DNA of 64,000 nt from JAYRZB01 sp041916675. Its GTDB lineage: Bacteria > Pseudomonadota > Alphaproteobacteria > Rhizobiales > Devosiaceae. This document shows positions 8,693-17,275 of this stretch, one piece after another. Within the stretch, counting starts at the first letter, position 1. The number at the start of each line of letters is the position of its first letter. A model generated the notes under the pieces. That model made no database searches. It was not told where the DNA came from and worked only from the letters and a program-made list of their open reading frames with translations. The stretch lies in assembly GCA_041916675.1 (NCBI GenBank), contig JAYRZB010000007.1:124001-188000 (forward strand), written 5' to 3'. The position numbers were made by a program, and so were the translations under genes.

Positions 8693-9592
8693 ATGAATAG
8701 CGCTTCGCCGGACTGGACCCTGTGGCGCAGTTTCGCAGCGGTCGTGGACAAGGGATCGCTGTCGGCGGCGGCGCGGGCCCTCGGGCTCAGCCAGCCCACC
8801 CTTGGGCGGCATATCGAGGCGCTTGAACAAGGTTTGGGCGCGGCCTTGTTCGAGCGCACGCTGCAGGGCCTGCGTCCGACCGATACGGCGCTAGCGCTTT
8901 ATGCCCCGGTCAGCCAGGCCCAGGCGGCGCTGGCCGAGGCCGCGCTGATCGCCGAGGGGCGAACCGATGGCCTGTCGGGTACGGTGCGGATCACGGCTAG
9001 CGAGGTGACCGCCCACTATGTGCTGCCCCCGATGCTGCGGCAGTTGCGCGACGAGTTTCCCGCCATTGCCATCGAACTGGTGCCCAGCGATTCAGCCGAA
9101 AACCTGTTGCTGCGCGAGGCCGATATCGCGGTGCGCATGTTCCGCCCCACCCAGCTCGACCTGATCACCCGAAAGCTCGGTGTCATCCCCATCTGGTGCT
9201 GCGCGCACCAGACCTATATCGACCGCTCGGGCAGGCCCGAACGCCCCGACGATCTGACCGCGCACGATCTTGTCGGCTTTGACCGGTCCGAGCTGTTGAT
9301 CGCCGGTGCAAGGGACATGGGGTTTGCCCTGACCCGCGATGATTTTACCGTCCGCACCGACAGCCAGACCACCATCTGGGAGTTGATCCGCGCGGGTCTT
9401 GGCGTCGGTTTTGCCCAGGCCGGGCTGATCCGCGACACACCGGGCATCGTACACCTGCTGCCTGGCCTTAACCCACCGCCGCTCGAAGTCTGGCTGACCA
9501 CGCATAGGGAACTGTTCACGTCCCGGCGAATCCGTGCCATCTATGACCGGCTGGCCGAACTGCTTTCGGCCTACATATCCGTCCCCGTCTGA
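8693..9592 (+). CDS. LysR family transcriptional regulator
   Basis: A 299-residue LTTR. The winged helix-turn-helix spans residues 8-65 (AAVVDKGSLSAAARALGLSQ then TLGRHIEALEQGLGAALFER), followed by the linker helix and a periplasmic-binding-protein-like effector domain starting near residue 95 (GTVRITASEVTAHYVLPPML). The ATG at 8693 is the start that places the HTH at the usual position; the long upstream extension runs through the epimerase gene on the other strand and is rejected. It probably regulates itself and the divergent epimerase-like gene through the repeat at 8650-8670. Effector unknown. Confidence 0.92.
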   Translation: MNSASPDWTLWRSFAAVVDKGSLSAAARALGLSQPTLGRHIEALEQGLGAALFERTLQGLRPTDTALALYAPVSQAQAALAEAALIAEGRTDGLSGTVRITASEVTAHYVLPPMLRQLRDEFPAIAIELVPSDSAENLLLREADIAVRMFRPTQLDLITRKLGVIPIWCCAHQTYIDRSGRPERPDDLTAHDLVGFDRSELLIAGARDMGFALTRDDFTVRTDSQTTIWELIRAGLGVGFAQAGLIRDTPGIVHLLPGLNPPPLEVWLTTHRELFTSRRIRAIYDRLAELLSAYISVPV

Positions 9593-9606
9593 CCCCAAGG
9601 TCCTAA

Positions 9607-9807
9607 ATGCAAACTGCCTTCAACGTGCTCATCGCTCTCGTCATGGCCGCAGTCGTGGTTATCCTTGGTCTTGGCCTGTGGAACATGTTCCGGGGCGGGG
9701 ATGGCAATACCAGCCAGAAACTGATGCGGGCCCGCGTGATCGCGCAGGCGGTGGCTCTGGCGCTGCTGCTCGGCGCCCTGTTCCTGTTCGGTCGCGGTGG
9801 TGCGTAA
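9607..9807 (+). CDS. Twin transmembrane protein, HIG1-like
   Basis: A 66-residue protein with two hydrophobic helices (residues 7-25 and 44-62) separated by a short polar hairpin, RGGDGNTSQKLMRARV. The spacing and the QKLMRARV motif fit the HIG1/twin-transmembrane family, which in mitochondria and alphaproteobacteria associates with respiratory oxidase complexes. Its stop codon shares a base with the start of the adenosyltransferase gene (TAATG), so the two are translationally coupled. A specific link to an oxidase is not shown here. Confidence 0.75.
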   Translation: MQTAFNVLIALVMAAVVVILGLGLWNMFRGGDGNTSQKLMRARVIAQAVALALLLGALFLFGRGGA

Positions 9808-10400
9808 TGGTCAAGCTCAACAAGATCTATACCAAAACCGGTGATGATGGCACGACCGGCCTCGTGCGCGGCCCGCGCCGCCTCAAGCACGATCTGCGGG
9901 TCGAATGCTTCGGCACCGTCGATGAGGCCAACTCCTATATCGGCGTGGCACGGGTTTCGACCGAATCCATGCCCAAGATCGACATGATCCTGTCCCGCAT
10001 CCAGAACGACCTGTTCGACGTCGGCTCCGACCTTGCCACCCCGGGCAAGGACCCCGAAGGCTCCCCGCCCTCGCTGCGGGTCACGGCGGCCCAGACCCAA
10101 TGGCTTGAAAACACCATCGATCAGTTCAACGCCGACCTTGCGCCGCTGACCAGCTTTATCCTGCCCGGTGGCACTCCGCTCGCGGCAACCCTGCATATCG
10201 CCCGCACCATCGTACGCCGGGCTGAGCGTGGCGTCGTCGACCTGATGGCGCGCGAACCCGACGTCAACCCCGAAGCGCTGCGCTATCTCAACCGGCTCTC
10301 GGACCTCTTGTTCGTCCTCGCCCGCGTTGCCAATGCCAATGGCCGCAAGGATGTGCTCTGGACCCCGGGCCGGTTTACCCAGTCGATCAAATCAAGTTAG
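9807..10400 (+). CDS. Cob(I)yrinic acid a,c-diamide adenosyltransferase (PduO type)
   Basis: Transfers the adenosyl group of ATP to cob(I)alamin in cobalamin assembly or salvage. It is 197 residues. It has the N-terminal ATP loop YTKTGDDGTTGLV, then ECFGTVDEANSYIG, FILPGGTPLAATLHIARTIVRRAER and the C-terminal YLNRLSDLLFVLARVAN of the PduO family. The ATG overlaps the stop of the HIG1-like gene by one base. In this order the HIG1-like and adenosyltransferase genes are often adjacent. Confidence 0.93.
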   Translation: MVKLNKIYTKTGDDGTTGLVRGPRRLKHDLRVECFGTVDEANSYIGVARVSTESMPKIDMILSRIQNDLFDVGSDLATPGKDPEGSPPSLRVTAAQTQWLENTIDQFNADLAPLTSFILPGGTPLAATLHIARTIVRRAERGVVDLMAREPDVNPEALRYLNRLSDLLFVLARVANANGRKDVLWTPGRFTQSIKSS

Positions 10401-10412
10401 GGCGCGCCGGTC

Positions 10413-11096
10413 ATGTTCGTGCCGCTGCATGATCGCAATCCCATCCGGCACGTCGACTTCCCCTATTTCACTTATGGGCTGATCGGGCTCAATATCGGCG
10501 TCTTCCTGCTGCAGGCGGTGCAGTCGCAGTCAGGATTTGACGCCATGGTGATCAATTTCGGCATGATCCCGATCGTGATCCGCGACCTTTATCCCGATCC
10601 GGCCGCCTTCATGCCCGACAAGTTCAGCCTTCTCACCTATGCGTTTCTCCACGCCGACTGGCTGCACCTTTTGACCAACATGCTGTTTCTCTGGATCTTC
10701 GGGGACAATATCGAGGATGCGCTGGGGCATGTGCGTTTCCTGATCTTTTACAGCCTTTGCGCCGTGCTGGCCGCGCTCGTCCACCTGGCCTTCAACTTTG
10801 ATGGCAACAGCCCCCTGATCGGGGCGTCCGGTGCGGTGGCTGGGGTGATGGGCGCCTATATCCTGCTCTATCCCCATGCCCGGGTCTATGTACTCTTCCG
10901 CCTCGTCATCCCCATCCCCCTGCCCATTCCGGCGCTGTGGATGCTGGGGGTGTGGCTGGCAACACAGGTGTTCTATGTGCTGATCGGGTCCGATGAGCCG
11001 GTGGCCTGGTGGGCCCATCTGGGCGGTATGGCCGCCGGGGTGCTCCTCGCCATCCCGCTGCGGCGCGGCGGGGTGCCGCTGTTCGGAGGGCGCTAA
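10413..11096 (+). CDS. Rhomboid family intramembrane serine protease
   Basis: A 227-residue polytopic protease that cleaves membrane proteins within the bilayer. The catalytic serine is Ser139 in LIGASGAVAGVMGA, the catalytic histidine is His202 in WWAHLGGMAAG, and the helix 2 motif is HADWLHLLTNMLFLWIFGDNIED. Six membrane helices are evident. It begins 12 bases after the adenosyltransferase stop, so the HIG1-adenosyltransferase-rhomboid genes look like one operon. The substrate is unknown. Confidence 0.92.
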   Translation: MFVPLHDRNPIRHVDFPYFTYGLIGLNIGVFLLQAVQSQSGFDAMVINFGMIPIVIRDLYPDPAAFMPDKFSLLTYAFLHADWLHLLTNMLFLWIFGDNIEDALGHVRFLIFYSLCAVLAALVHLAFNFDGNSPLIGASGAVAGVMGAYILLYPHARVYVLFRLVIPIPLPIPALWMLGVWLATQVFYVLIGSDEPVAWWAHLGGMAAGVLLAIPLRRGGVPLFGGR

Positions 11097-11189
11097 GCCA
11101 GCAAAGTGGGGCCAATGCAATCGTTCGGGCCAAGACTTTGTTTACGCCTGGGTAATAAACTGGCGTTTCAGGTTTCAAGAGTGCCGTCG

Positions 11190-11372
11190 ATGAACACCGA
11201 TCTTGCTGTGCAGATGACCTCGCTGAGCCTTGCCAAGGTGCAGGGCAGCATCGAGATCGCCGTGCTCAAGCAGCAGCAGCAGATGGACCAGAGCCTGATC
11301 GCCATGATCGATGATGCCGTGCGCGCTGCACCGCCCCCGGGCCAGGGCCTGCGCGTCGACAAGCTGGCCTGA
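11190..11372 (+). CDS. YjfB-like putative motility protein
   Basis: A 60-residue protein, MNTDLAVQMTSLSLAKVQ at its start, followed by SIEIAVLKQQQQMDQ. The pattern of DLA...S.SLAKVQ..I.I.VLK matches the small YjfB family (putative motility protein), whose function is not established. A glycine/proline-rich tail (APPPGQGLRVDKLA) ends the protein. No flagellar genes lie in this window. The next small gene starts 16 bases later and resembles this one at its N-terminus. Confidence 0.6.
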   Translation: MNTDLAVQMTSLSLAKVQGSIEIAVLKQQQQMDQSLIAMIDDAVRAAPPPGQGLRVDKLA

Positions 11373-11388
11373 TGCCCAAGGAGGTTTG

Positions 11389-11610
11389 ATGAACCTCGAC
11401 CTTGCCGTCCACCGCATGGCCCTGCGCCAGACCGACAGCCTCGGTGTGGCGCAACTGCTTGTGGTCAAGAACCGCATCGATGTGGAAATGGAAGAGCTGC
11501 GCCAGAAGGCCAATGGCACGACGACCGGTCAGGCCGTGCGCACCGAACGCGCCATTGCCAGCGTCGAGGCGGCCGTCGAACTGACCGCCCGGGTTGACAA
11601 GACCGCCTAG
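11389..11610 (+). CDS. Small hypothetical protein, possible YjfB-like paralog
   Basis: A 73-residue, probably helical, charged protein. The ATG at 11389 follows AAGGAGG with a spacer of about 5 bases, the strongest ribosome-binding site in this stretch. The start MNLDLAVHRMALRQTDSLG parallels the upstream gene's start, after which the sequence diverges (VVKNRIDVEMEELRQKA). It has no signal peptide or membrane segment. Its stop overlaps the convergent tlpA-like gene by four bases. I do not recognise a function. Confidence 0.6.
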   Translation: MNLDLAVHRMALRQTDSLGVAQLLVVKNRIDVEMEELRQKANGTTTGQAVRTERAIASVEAAVELTARVDKTA

Positions 11611-12287
11611 GCTGACGGCTTCCCGGCCAGAAGGGCCGCAATCACGGCTTCGCCATCGGGTGTGTTCCATTCAGCCGGGCCCTGCAGCACGGCGATCTCA
11701 CACCCCTCGGCATCAAGCAACAGGGTTGCCGGCAGCCCGAGTGCGACCGCCTCACGCTGCAGGCGCTTGAAGGCGTCAAAACTGGAATCGGCATAAAGCG
11801 GCAGGTTGGCGAACTTGCCATCGGCCAGAAACGCTTCGGCCTTGGCCTTGCCGCCCTCCCCGATGTCAAGGTTGACCGGCAGCACCATGAACCGGTCCGA
11901 ATTGAGCTTTGCGGCCAGCGCATCGAGCGCGGGCATTTCCTCGCGGCAGGGGATGCACCAGCTGGCCCAGAAGTTGACCAGAAGCGCCTTGCCTTTGAAG
12001 CTGGCGATGGTCACCGGTTGCCCCGTCGCATCGGCAAAGCCCATGTCGGCATAGCCGCGCCCGGTGCCGGTGCCATTGAGCGCGGCCAGTTCCCCAACCG
12101 CGGCCGCATCGATCTGGGCGGCATAGTCGGCCTGTGCCGGGCAGTCGCTGGCCTTGGGGGCTCCATTGCTAAGCCAAAAGGTGATCGCTATAGCTATGCC
12201 CGCACTGAGCAGCACCAGCATTTGCAGGCGGCGCGGGTTCAGTTTGCGGCGGGCCGGGATCATCGCTTCGGGCTCGGGTTCAGACAT
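11607..12287 (-). CDS. TlpA-family thiol:disulfide oxidoreductase
   Basis: Membrane-anchored periplasmic thioredoxin-like protein of 226 residues. A single anchor helix lies near residues 22-42 (MLVLLSAGIAIAITFWL) and a thioredoxin fold carries the active site in FWASWCIPCREEMPALD. The cis-proline is in GLPATLLLD. TlpA and related proteins keep periplasmic thiols reduced, for example during cytochrome oxidase maturation. It is divergent from argH with 20 bases between the start codons, so the two promoters must lie within neighbouring coding sequence. The argH-tlpA arrangement recurs in this order. Confidence 0.9.
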   Translation of the reverse strand: MSEPEPEAMIPARRKLNPRRLQMLVLLSAGIAIAITFWLSNGAPKASDCPAQADYAAQIDAAAVGELAALNGTGTGRGYADMGFADATGQPVTIASFKGKALLVNFWASWCIPCREEMPALDALAAKLNSDRFMVLPVNLDIGEGGKAKAEAFLADGKFANLPLYADSSFDAFKRLQREAVALGLPATLLLDAEGCEIAVLQGPAEWNTPDGEAVIAALLAGKPSA

Positions 12288-12307
12288 GCCATCTCCAAGG
12301 GGTTCTG

Positions 12308-13747
12308 ATGAGCAATCGCATGTGGGGCGGACGGTTCTCCACCGGCCCTGACGCCATCATGGAAGAGATCAACGCTTCTATCGGCTTTGACCATCGCCTC
12401 TACCGGCAGGATATCGCCGGGTCAATCGCTCATGCCGGCATGCTGGCCGAGGTGGGTATTCTGACCGCTGCCGACAAGGATGCCATTATCACCGGGCTCA
12501 GGCAGGTGCAGAACGAAATCGAGGCTGGCAGCTTCACGTTTTCGCGCGCGCTCGAAGACATTCACATGAATGTCGAGAGCCGGCTCAAGGAGATCATTGG
12601 CGAACCCGCCGGGCGGCTGCACACCGCCCGCTCGCGCAACGATCAGGTCGCCACCGATTTCCGGCTCTATGTGCGCGATGCCATCGATACCCTGATCGCC
12701 CAGGTCAGGACGCTGCAGATCGCGCTGGTCAGGCGCGCCGGCGAAGAAGCCGACACCATCATGCCCGGTTTCACCCACCTGCAATCGGCCCAGCCGGTGA
12801 CCTTTGGCCACCACCTGATGGCCTATGTCGAAATGCTCGGGCGCGATGCTGGTCGGCTCGAGGATGCCCGCAAGCGCCTCAACGAAAGCCCGCTCGGCTC
12901 GGCTGCGCTGGCTGGCACCAGTTTCCCCATCGACCGGCACATGACGGCCACGGCACTTGGGTTTGACCGCCCGACCGCCAATTCGCTCGATGCGGTTGCC
13001 GACCGGGATTTTATTCTCGAAACGCTCTCGGCGGCTGCCATCTGCGGCATGCACCTGTCGCGCTTTGCCGAAGAACTGGTGATCTGGTCGACGGCGCAGT
13101 TCCGCTTCATCCGGCTTTCGGACAAGTTTTCGACCGGCTCCTCGATCATGCCGCAAAAGCGCAATCCGGATGCCGCCGAACTGGTGCGCGCCAAGATCGG
13201 CCGTATCATGGGGGCGCTGACCTCGCTTATGGTAGTGATGAAAGGCCTGCCGCTGACCTATTCCAAGGATATGCAGGAAGACAAGGAAGTGGCCTTCGAC
13301 GCCCTTGATTCCCTGTCGCTGTCACTGGCCGCGATGACCGGCATGGTGGGGGATCTCAGCGTTGATCGCGAGCGCATGCACGCGGCGGCCAGTTCGGGCT
13401 TTTCAACGGCAACCGATATTGCCGACTGGCTGGTGCGGGTGGCCAACGTGCCGTTCCGCGATGCCCATCACATCACCGGCCGCATCGTGGCGCTGGCCGA
13501 ACAGCGCGGCATCGGGCTCGAGGGCCTGACCATCGAGGATTTCAAATCCATCGACGAGCGCATCGATAGCCGCATCCACAAAGTGGTGGGGGTCGAGAAC
13601 TCGGTCAGGAGCCGGGTCAGCTATGGCGGCACGGCGCCCGACAATGTGCGCACGCAGGTGGCGCGCTGGACTAAAGCTTTAACCGGCGAGACGCTTGAAC
13701 CGGTCAAAAAGAAATCCGGGCACTCTGGCGATGGCGGCATCGAGTAA
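12308..13747 (+). CDS. argH: Argininosuccinate lyase
   Basis: Last step of arginine synthesis: cleaves argininosuccinate to arginine and fumarate. It is 479 residues, slightly longer than the usual 455-470. The N-terminal MWGGRFSTGPDAIMEEINAS, the SRNDQVATDFRLYVRD region, and the superfamily signature GSSIMPQKRNPDAAELVR near residues 277-294 are intact. The start ATG follows AAGGGG. A basic/serine-rich tail (VKKKSGHSGDGGIE) ends the protein. Its 3' end overlaps the likely start of the ChaC-like gene. Confidence 0.97.
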   Translation: MSNRMWGGRFSTGPDAIMEEINASIGFDHRLYRQDIAGSIAHAGMLAEVGILTAADKDAIITGLRQVQNEIEAGSFTFSRALEDIHMNVESRLKEIIGEPAGRLHTARSRNDQVATDFRLYVRDAIDTLIAQVRTLQIALVRRAGEEADTIMPGFTHLQSAQPVTFGHHLMAYVEMLGRDAGRLEDARKRLNESPLGSAALAGTSFPIDRHMTATALGFDRPTANSLDAVADRDFILETLSAAAICGMHLSRFAEELVIWSTAQFRFIRLSDKFSTGSSIMPQKRNPDAAELVRAKIGRIMGALTSLMVVMKGLPLTYSKDMQEDKEVAFDALDSLSLSLAAMTGMVGDLSVDRERMHAAASSGFSTATDIADWLVRVANVPFRDAHHITGRIVALAEQRGIGLEGLTIEDFKSIDERIDSRIHKVVGVENSVRSRVSYGGTAPDNVRTQVARWTKALTGETLEPVKKKSGHSGDGGIE

Positions 13748-14459
13748 GCATCCAGCTCGCCAGCCCATGCGGCTGAGCCCGGCTCATCTCGCGCCGCTGC
13801 GGCGCGAGATTGCCGATCCCGGCCATCCGGTGATCGAGGGCTTCCGGGCCGCAACCGACGAAGATTTCGCCCGCGTTGTCGATACCATGCTGGCCACCCG
13901 CCCGCCGGGGCAGCCGTTCCGGGTGTTTGCCTATGGGTCGCTGATCTGGAATCCCGAGTTCGAATATTCAGGCCAGCACATCGTTCTGGCGCGCGGCTGG
14001 CGGCGCAAGTTCTGCCTGGGCTGGGATCACCGCTATCGCGGCAATCCCGAGGCGCCCGGGCTGATGCTGGCGCTCGATCGCGGCGGGCAATGCAGGGGCG
14101 TGGCGTTCGACCTGCCCGAGGCGGGGCTCGAGGCACAATTGCATCGGCTGATCCGGCGCGAAATGAGCATGGTGCCCAGCGCGTTTCCGCCGCGCTGGAT
14201 TCCGGTGTATGGCGCCGGTCAGCGCATGCCGGCGCTGGCCTTTGCCATGGACAGGAGAAGCAGGCGATATGTCGGTGGGCTGAGCGACGAAGACCTGGCC
14301 GATATTCTGGCGGTGGCCTGTGGCTTTCGCGGCTCGATGGCCGAATATATCTACCAGACCACGGCAAGGCTCGCAGAACTGGGCATTTACGATTCCCACC
14401 TGTGGCGGATGCAGGAGCTGGTGGCCGAGCGCATCGAAAAGACGCACGGCCCGTTCTAG
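13731..14459 (+). CDS. Gamma-glutamylcyclotransferase (ChaC-like)
   Basis: Degrades glutathione to 5-oxoproline and Cys-Gly in the cytoplasm. The binding loop is FAYGSLIWNPEF, and the catalytic glutamate is probably in LIRREMSMV. The protein has about 242 residues if it begins at ATG 13731 (overlapping argH by 17 bases) or 230 from ATG 13767; neither has a good ribosome-binding site, which suggests coupling to argH. The order argH, this gene, lysA is unusual in that a small lipoprotein gene more often lies between argH and lysA. A second ChaC-like gene is at 20360-20914. Confidence 0.85.
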   Translation: MAASSKHPARQPMRLSPAHLAPLRREIADPGHPVIEGFRAATDEDFARVVDTMLATRPPGQPFRVFAYGSLIWNPEFEYSGQHIVLARGWRRKFCLGWDHRYRGNPEAPGLMLALDRGGQCRGVAFDLPEAGLEAQLHRLIRREMSMVPSAFPPRWIPVYGAGQRMPALAFAMDRRSRRYVGGLSDEDLADILAVACGFRGSMAEYIYQTTARLAELGIYDSHLWRMQELVAERIEKTHGPF

Positions 14460-14534
14460 CCGCCCTTTTGTTTTTTCCGTGCTTGTCTTAGGGTCCGCCC
14501 GCGCCAAAGCGGGCGCCAAGGGCAGGGAAGACCG

Positions 14535-15794
14535 GTGGTTCATCATTTTACATATCGCGACGATGCCATGTTTGCCGAAGACGTGGCGATTGCCGATCTT
14601 GCAGCCGAGGTGGGCACGCCGTTCTATGTTTATTCAGCCGCTACGCTGCGCCGCCACGTGCGGGTGATGCGCGAGGCCTTTGCCGACATCCCGACGCTTT
14701 TGGCCTATGCGATGAAGGCCAATTCCAACCAGGCCGTCCTCACGCTTCTGGCCAAAGAAGGCGCGGGCGCCGATGTTGTTTCGGGCGGTGAACTGGAGCG
14801 GGCGATTGCCGCCGGCATTGCCCCTGACAAGATCGTGTTTTCCGGCGTGGGCAAGACGGTTGCCGAAATGCGGCGCGGGCTCGAACTGGGCATTCACTGC
14901 TTCAACCTCGAAAGCGAGCCCGAACTTGAGCGGCTCAACGATGTCGCCATGCAGATGGGCAAGGTGGCCCGGGTCTCAGTGCGCATCAATCCCAATGTCG
15001 ATGCCAGGACCCACGCCAAGATTTCGACTGGCAAGTCGGAAAACAAGTTCGGCATTCCCTTCGAGCGCGCCAGCGAGGTTTATGCCCGCATCGCCGCCCA
15101 CCCGCATGTCAAGGCGGTGGGGGTCGACATGCATATCGGCAGCCAGATCACCGAGCTCGGGCCGTTCGACAATGCATTTCGGCTATTGGCGGAACTGGTT
15201 GGTGACCTGCGGGCTCAGGGGCATGACATCACCCATGTCGATGTCGGTGGCGGGCTCGGCATTCCCTATCACCAGGATCAGGATGCGCCGCCCAACCCGC
15301 TGGCCTATGCCGAAATCGTGCGCCGCCATGTTGCCGCGCTTGGCTGTACGCTGGTGCTCGAACCCGGGCGGCTGATCGTTGGCAATGCCGGCGTTCTCAT
15401 CACCAGGGTGGAATATGTCAAGGAAGGCGCCAAGACCTTTGTGATCGTGGATGCGGCCATGAACGATCTGATCCGCCCCACGCTCTATGAAGCCCATCAC
15501 GAGATCCAGCCGGTCCAGCACTCCAACCGGCCCCAGATCACCGCCGATATCGTCGGCCCGGTCTGTGAAACCGGCGACTATATTGCGCTCGGACGCCGTA
15601 TGGAGGGTGTCGGGGAGGGCGACCTGCTGGCCGTCATGAGCGCGGGCGCCTATGGGGCTGTGATGGCCTCGACCTATAATTCCCGGCCGCTCATCCCCGA
15701 AGTGCTGGTCGATGGCGGCCGCCACGCCGTCATCCGCAAGCGCCCCAGCATCGAGGCACTGATCGGTCTCGATAGCGTGCCCGATTGGGTTTAG
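14535..15794 (+). CDS. lysA: Diaminopimelate decarboxylase
   Basis: PLP enzyme that converts meso-diaminopimelate to lysine. It is 419 residues. The PLP lysine is Lys61 in AYAMKANSNQAVL; other landmarks are the glycine loop DVGGGLGIPY, the MHIGSQI segment, and CETGDYIALGR carrying the catalytic cysteine. The GTG start at 14535 is preceded by AGGGA. In the leader an inverted repeat of 7 bases (14496-14502 with 14509-14515) forms a hairpin without a T tract. With lysC at 52196 it covers the first and last steps of lysine synthesis. Confidence 0.96.
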   Translation: MVHHFTYRDDAMFAEDVAIADLAAEVGTPFYVYSAATLRRHVRVMREAFADIPTLLAYAMKANSNQAVLTLLAKEGAGADVVSGGELERAIAAGIAPDKIVFSGVGKTVAEMRRGLELGIHCFNLESEPELERLNDVAMQMGKVARVSVRINPNVDARTHAKISTGKSENKFGIPFERASEVYARIAAHPHVKAVGVDMHIGSQITELGPFDNAFRLLAELVGDLRAQGHDITHVDVGGGLGIPYHQDQDAPPNPLAYAEIVRRHVAALGCTLVLEPGRLIVGNAGVLITRVEYVKEGAKTFVIVDAAMNDLIRPTLYEAHHEIQPVQHSNRPQITADIVGPVCETGDYIALGRRMEGVGEGDLLAVMSAGAYGAVMASTYNSRPLIPEVLVDGGRHAVIRKRPSIEALIGLDSVPDWV

Positions 15795-15803
15795 GGCGCT
15801 GAG

Positions 15804-16217
15804 TTAGCCCTCGCGCTCAGCCTGGGCGGCCAGCGATACGATCTCGGGCGGCTTGCCGGCCAGGGCGTCGGCGACCTTTTCCATCAGCGCCATGAGCGTG
15901 AAGGGCTTGGGGATTACATCATAAATCAGCGCCTCGAGCCCGTGCGCGCGTTCGCGCTGGTCGGCAAAGCCGGTCATGAGCATGATGGTCACCTCGGGAT
16001 AGGCCGCTCCAACCGTCAGGGCGAGCGCAATCCCGTCCATCACCGGCATCTTGATATCGGAGAGCAGCAGGTCGAACTGGCCCTTCTCAGCGTCCATGAT
16101 TTCGGCGGCAAGGCCGCCATCGGCGGCTTCGACCACCTCATGGCCACCCAGTTGCAATGCCCGGGCCACAAACTGGCGGACATTGTCATCATCTTCGGCG
16201 ACCAGAATGCGGGCCAT
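15804..16217 (-). CDS. cpdR: Single-domain response regulator, CpdR-like
   Basis: A 137-residue receiver domain without an output domain. The acidic pocket is EDDD at residues 8-11, the phospho-acceptor is Asp54 (LLLSDIKMPVMDG), the switch threonine is in MLMTGFAD, and the lysine is in VIPKPF. CpdR directs substrates to ClpXP during the alphaproteobacterial cell cycle; this assignment is by resemblance and by linkage, not proven. Its ATG overlaps the stop of the zinc-ribbon gene (ATGA-type, sharing base 16217), so the two are translationally coupled. A second CpdR paralog elsewhere would be normal. Confidence 0.75.
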   Translation of the reverse strand: MARILVAEDDDNVRQFVARALQLGGHEVVEAADGGLAAEIMDAEKGQFDLLLSDIKMPVMDGIALALTVGAAYPEVTIMLMTGFADQRERAHGLEALIYDVIPKPFTLMALMEKVADALAGKPPEIVSLAAQAEREG

Positions 16218-17275
16218 CAGGAGTGTTCCTCAACAGGGTGTTCAGCCACCGGTCCGGCGGCCGGCGGATGGGCGCTCTCAGGCGCTGTTTGGTGGGGCTC
16301 GGCAACCGGGGCGGCGTGGCTCGCCTCGGGCACGGCAGGGGGTGGTTCGGGTTTGGTGCCAGCCTGGGGCTGCACCGGCTTGCTGGCATTGGCAAAGGTC
16401 AGGCGCACCGAAGCCGTATTGGGGGGCGGGCTTGAAAGCTGGGTTTCAAAGTCGATGACCTCGCCAGGCTCAAGTTCGGGGGCCTGTGGCGCAACGCTCC
16501 AGATGTAAAGCGGCAGGTTGTTGGCGTCGAGCAGGGTCACAATAACCTGCGGTATTGGCACGGCCCGTCCGGCGACCGAGTGAATGCGCGCCGAAACCAG
16601 CATTACATCGCCTTGCGCGCGCATGGTTCGTACCGTGCGCATTTCGCGGATTTCGAGGCCGATAACATTCACCCCGAGGCCGACCGCGCTGTAAACGCCT
16701 GCCAGGTCAGGCCAGGCGCGCACGATATCGGTGCGGAACCACACGCCGCCGACCAGGGTTGCGGTCAGTAGGGCGATCCCGGCAAGTCGGGCAAACCGGC
16801 GCACCCGCGCCAGCGGCAGCCTGCGCGCCAGGCTCGATTGCCGCTGTGAGAACGCCCGCTGCCGTTTGCGTTGCACCGCTGGATCGATCGGTGCCGGGGG
16901 CGGGAGCGGTTCCGGCTCGGGTTCAGGCGGCACCGGCTGCGGGCCGAGCGGCCCCGGGCCGCCGATCGACTGCATGATGTCATCGATGGTCTTGGCCGCC
17001 GCCTGTTTGCGCAGTGTCTCGGTCATCTCGAGCGCGCGCGCGGTGGCCGATTTTTCTTCTTCGGCAAAAGCCTGGTCCAGCCGGTCCTCGGCCTTTTCAT
17101 CAAACAGCAGGTCGTTTTCGTCCGATGCACCAACCAGTTTGAGGTGGGATGGCGGTTCCGGCTTGGCATCCCAGGCCTGGCGGCAGGTGGCGCACTGCAC
17201 CTTGCGCCCGGCAGATCCCAGGGCATCGTTGGCGACCTGATAGCGCGTCTGGCAATAGGGGCAGGAAATGATCAT
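16217..17275 (-). CDS. MJ0042-type zinc-ribbon membrane protein
   Basis: A 352-residue protein with an N-terminal zinc ribbon (IISCPYCQTRYQ then VQCATCRQAW), a long acidic/proline-rich linker (PVPPEPEPEPLPPPAP), one membrane helix near residues 165-190 (LAGIALLTATLVGGVWF) and a periplasmic domain of the DUF3426 type (LVSARIHSVAGRAVPIPQVIVTLLD). A final proline/histidine-rich tail is low complexity. The start is ATG 17275, since the longer frame adds non-family sequence. It is coupled to the CpdR-like gene and divergent from ftsE. The function is unknown; such genes recur beside ftsEX in this order. Confidence 0.85.
   Translation of the reverse strand: MIISCPYCQTRYQVANDALGSAGRKVQCATCRQAWDAKPEPPSHLKLVGASDENDLLFDEKAEDRLDQAFAEEEKSATARALEMTETLRKQAAAKTIDDIMQSIGGPGPLGPQPVPPEPEPEPLPPPAPIDPAVQRKRQRAFSQRQSSLARRLPLARVRRFARLAGIALLTATLVGGVWFRTDIVRAWPDLAGVYSAVGLGVNVIGLEIREMRTVRTMRAQGDVMLVSARIHSVAGRAVPIPQVIVTLLDANNLPLYIWSVAPQAPELEPGEVIDFETQLSSPPPNTASVRLTFANASKPVQPQAGTKPEPPPAVPEASHAAPVAEPHQTAPESAHPPAAGPVAEHPVEEHS

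Noticed and set aside
14496..14515. Hairpin CGCCCGC/GCGGGCG before lysA
   Set aside because: No T tract and no pairing with the ribosome-binding site is evident; not supported as an attenuator or riboswitch.
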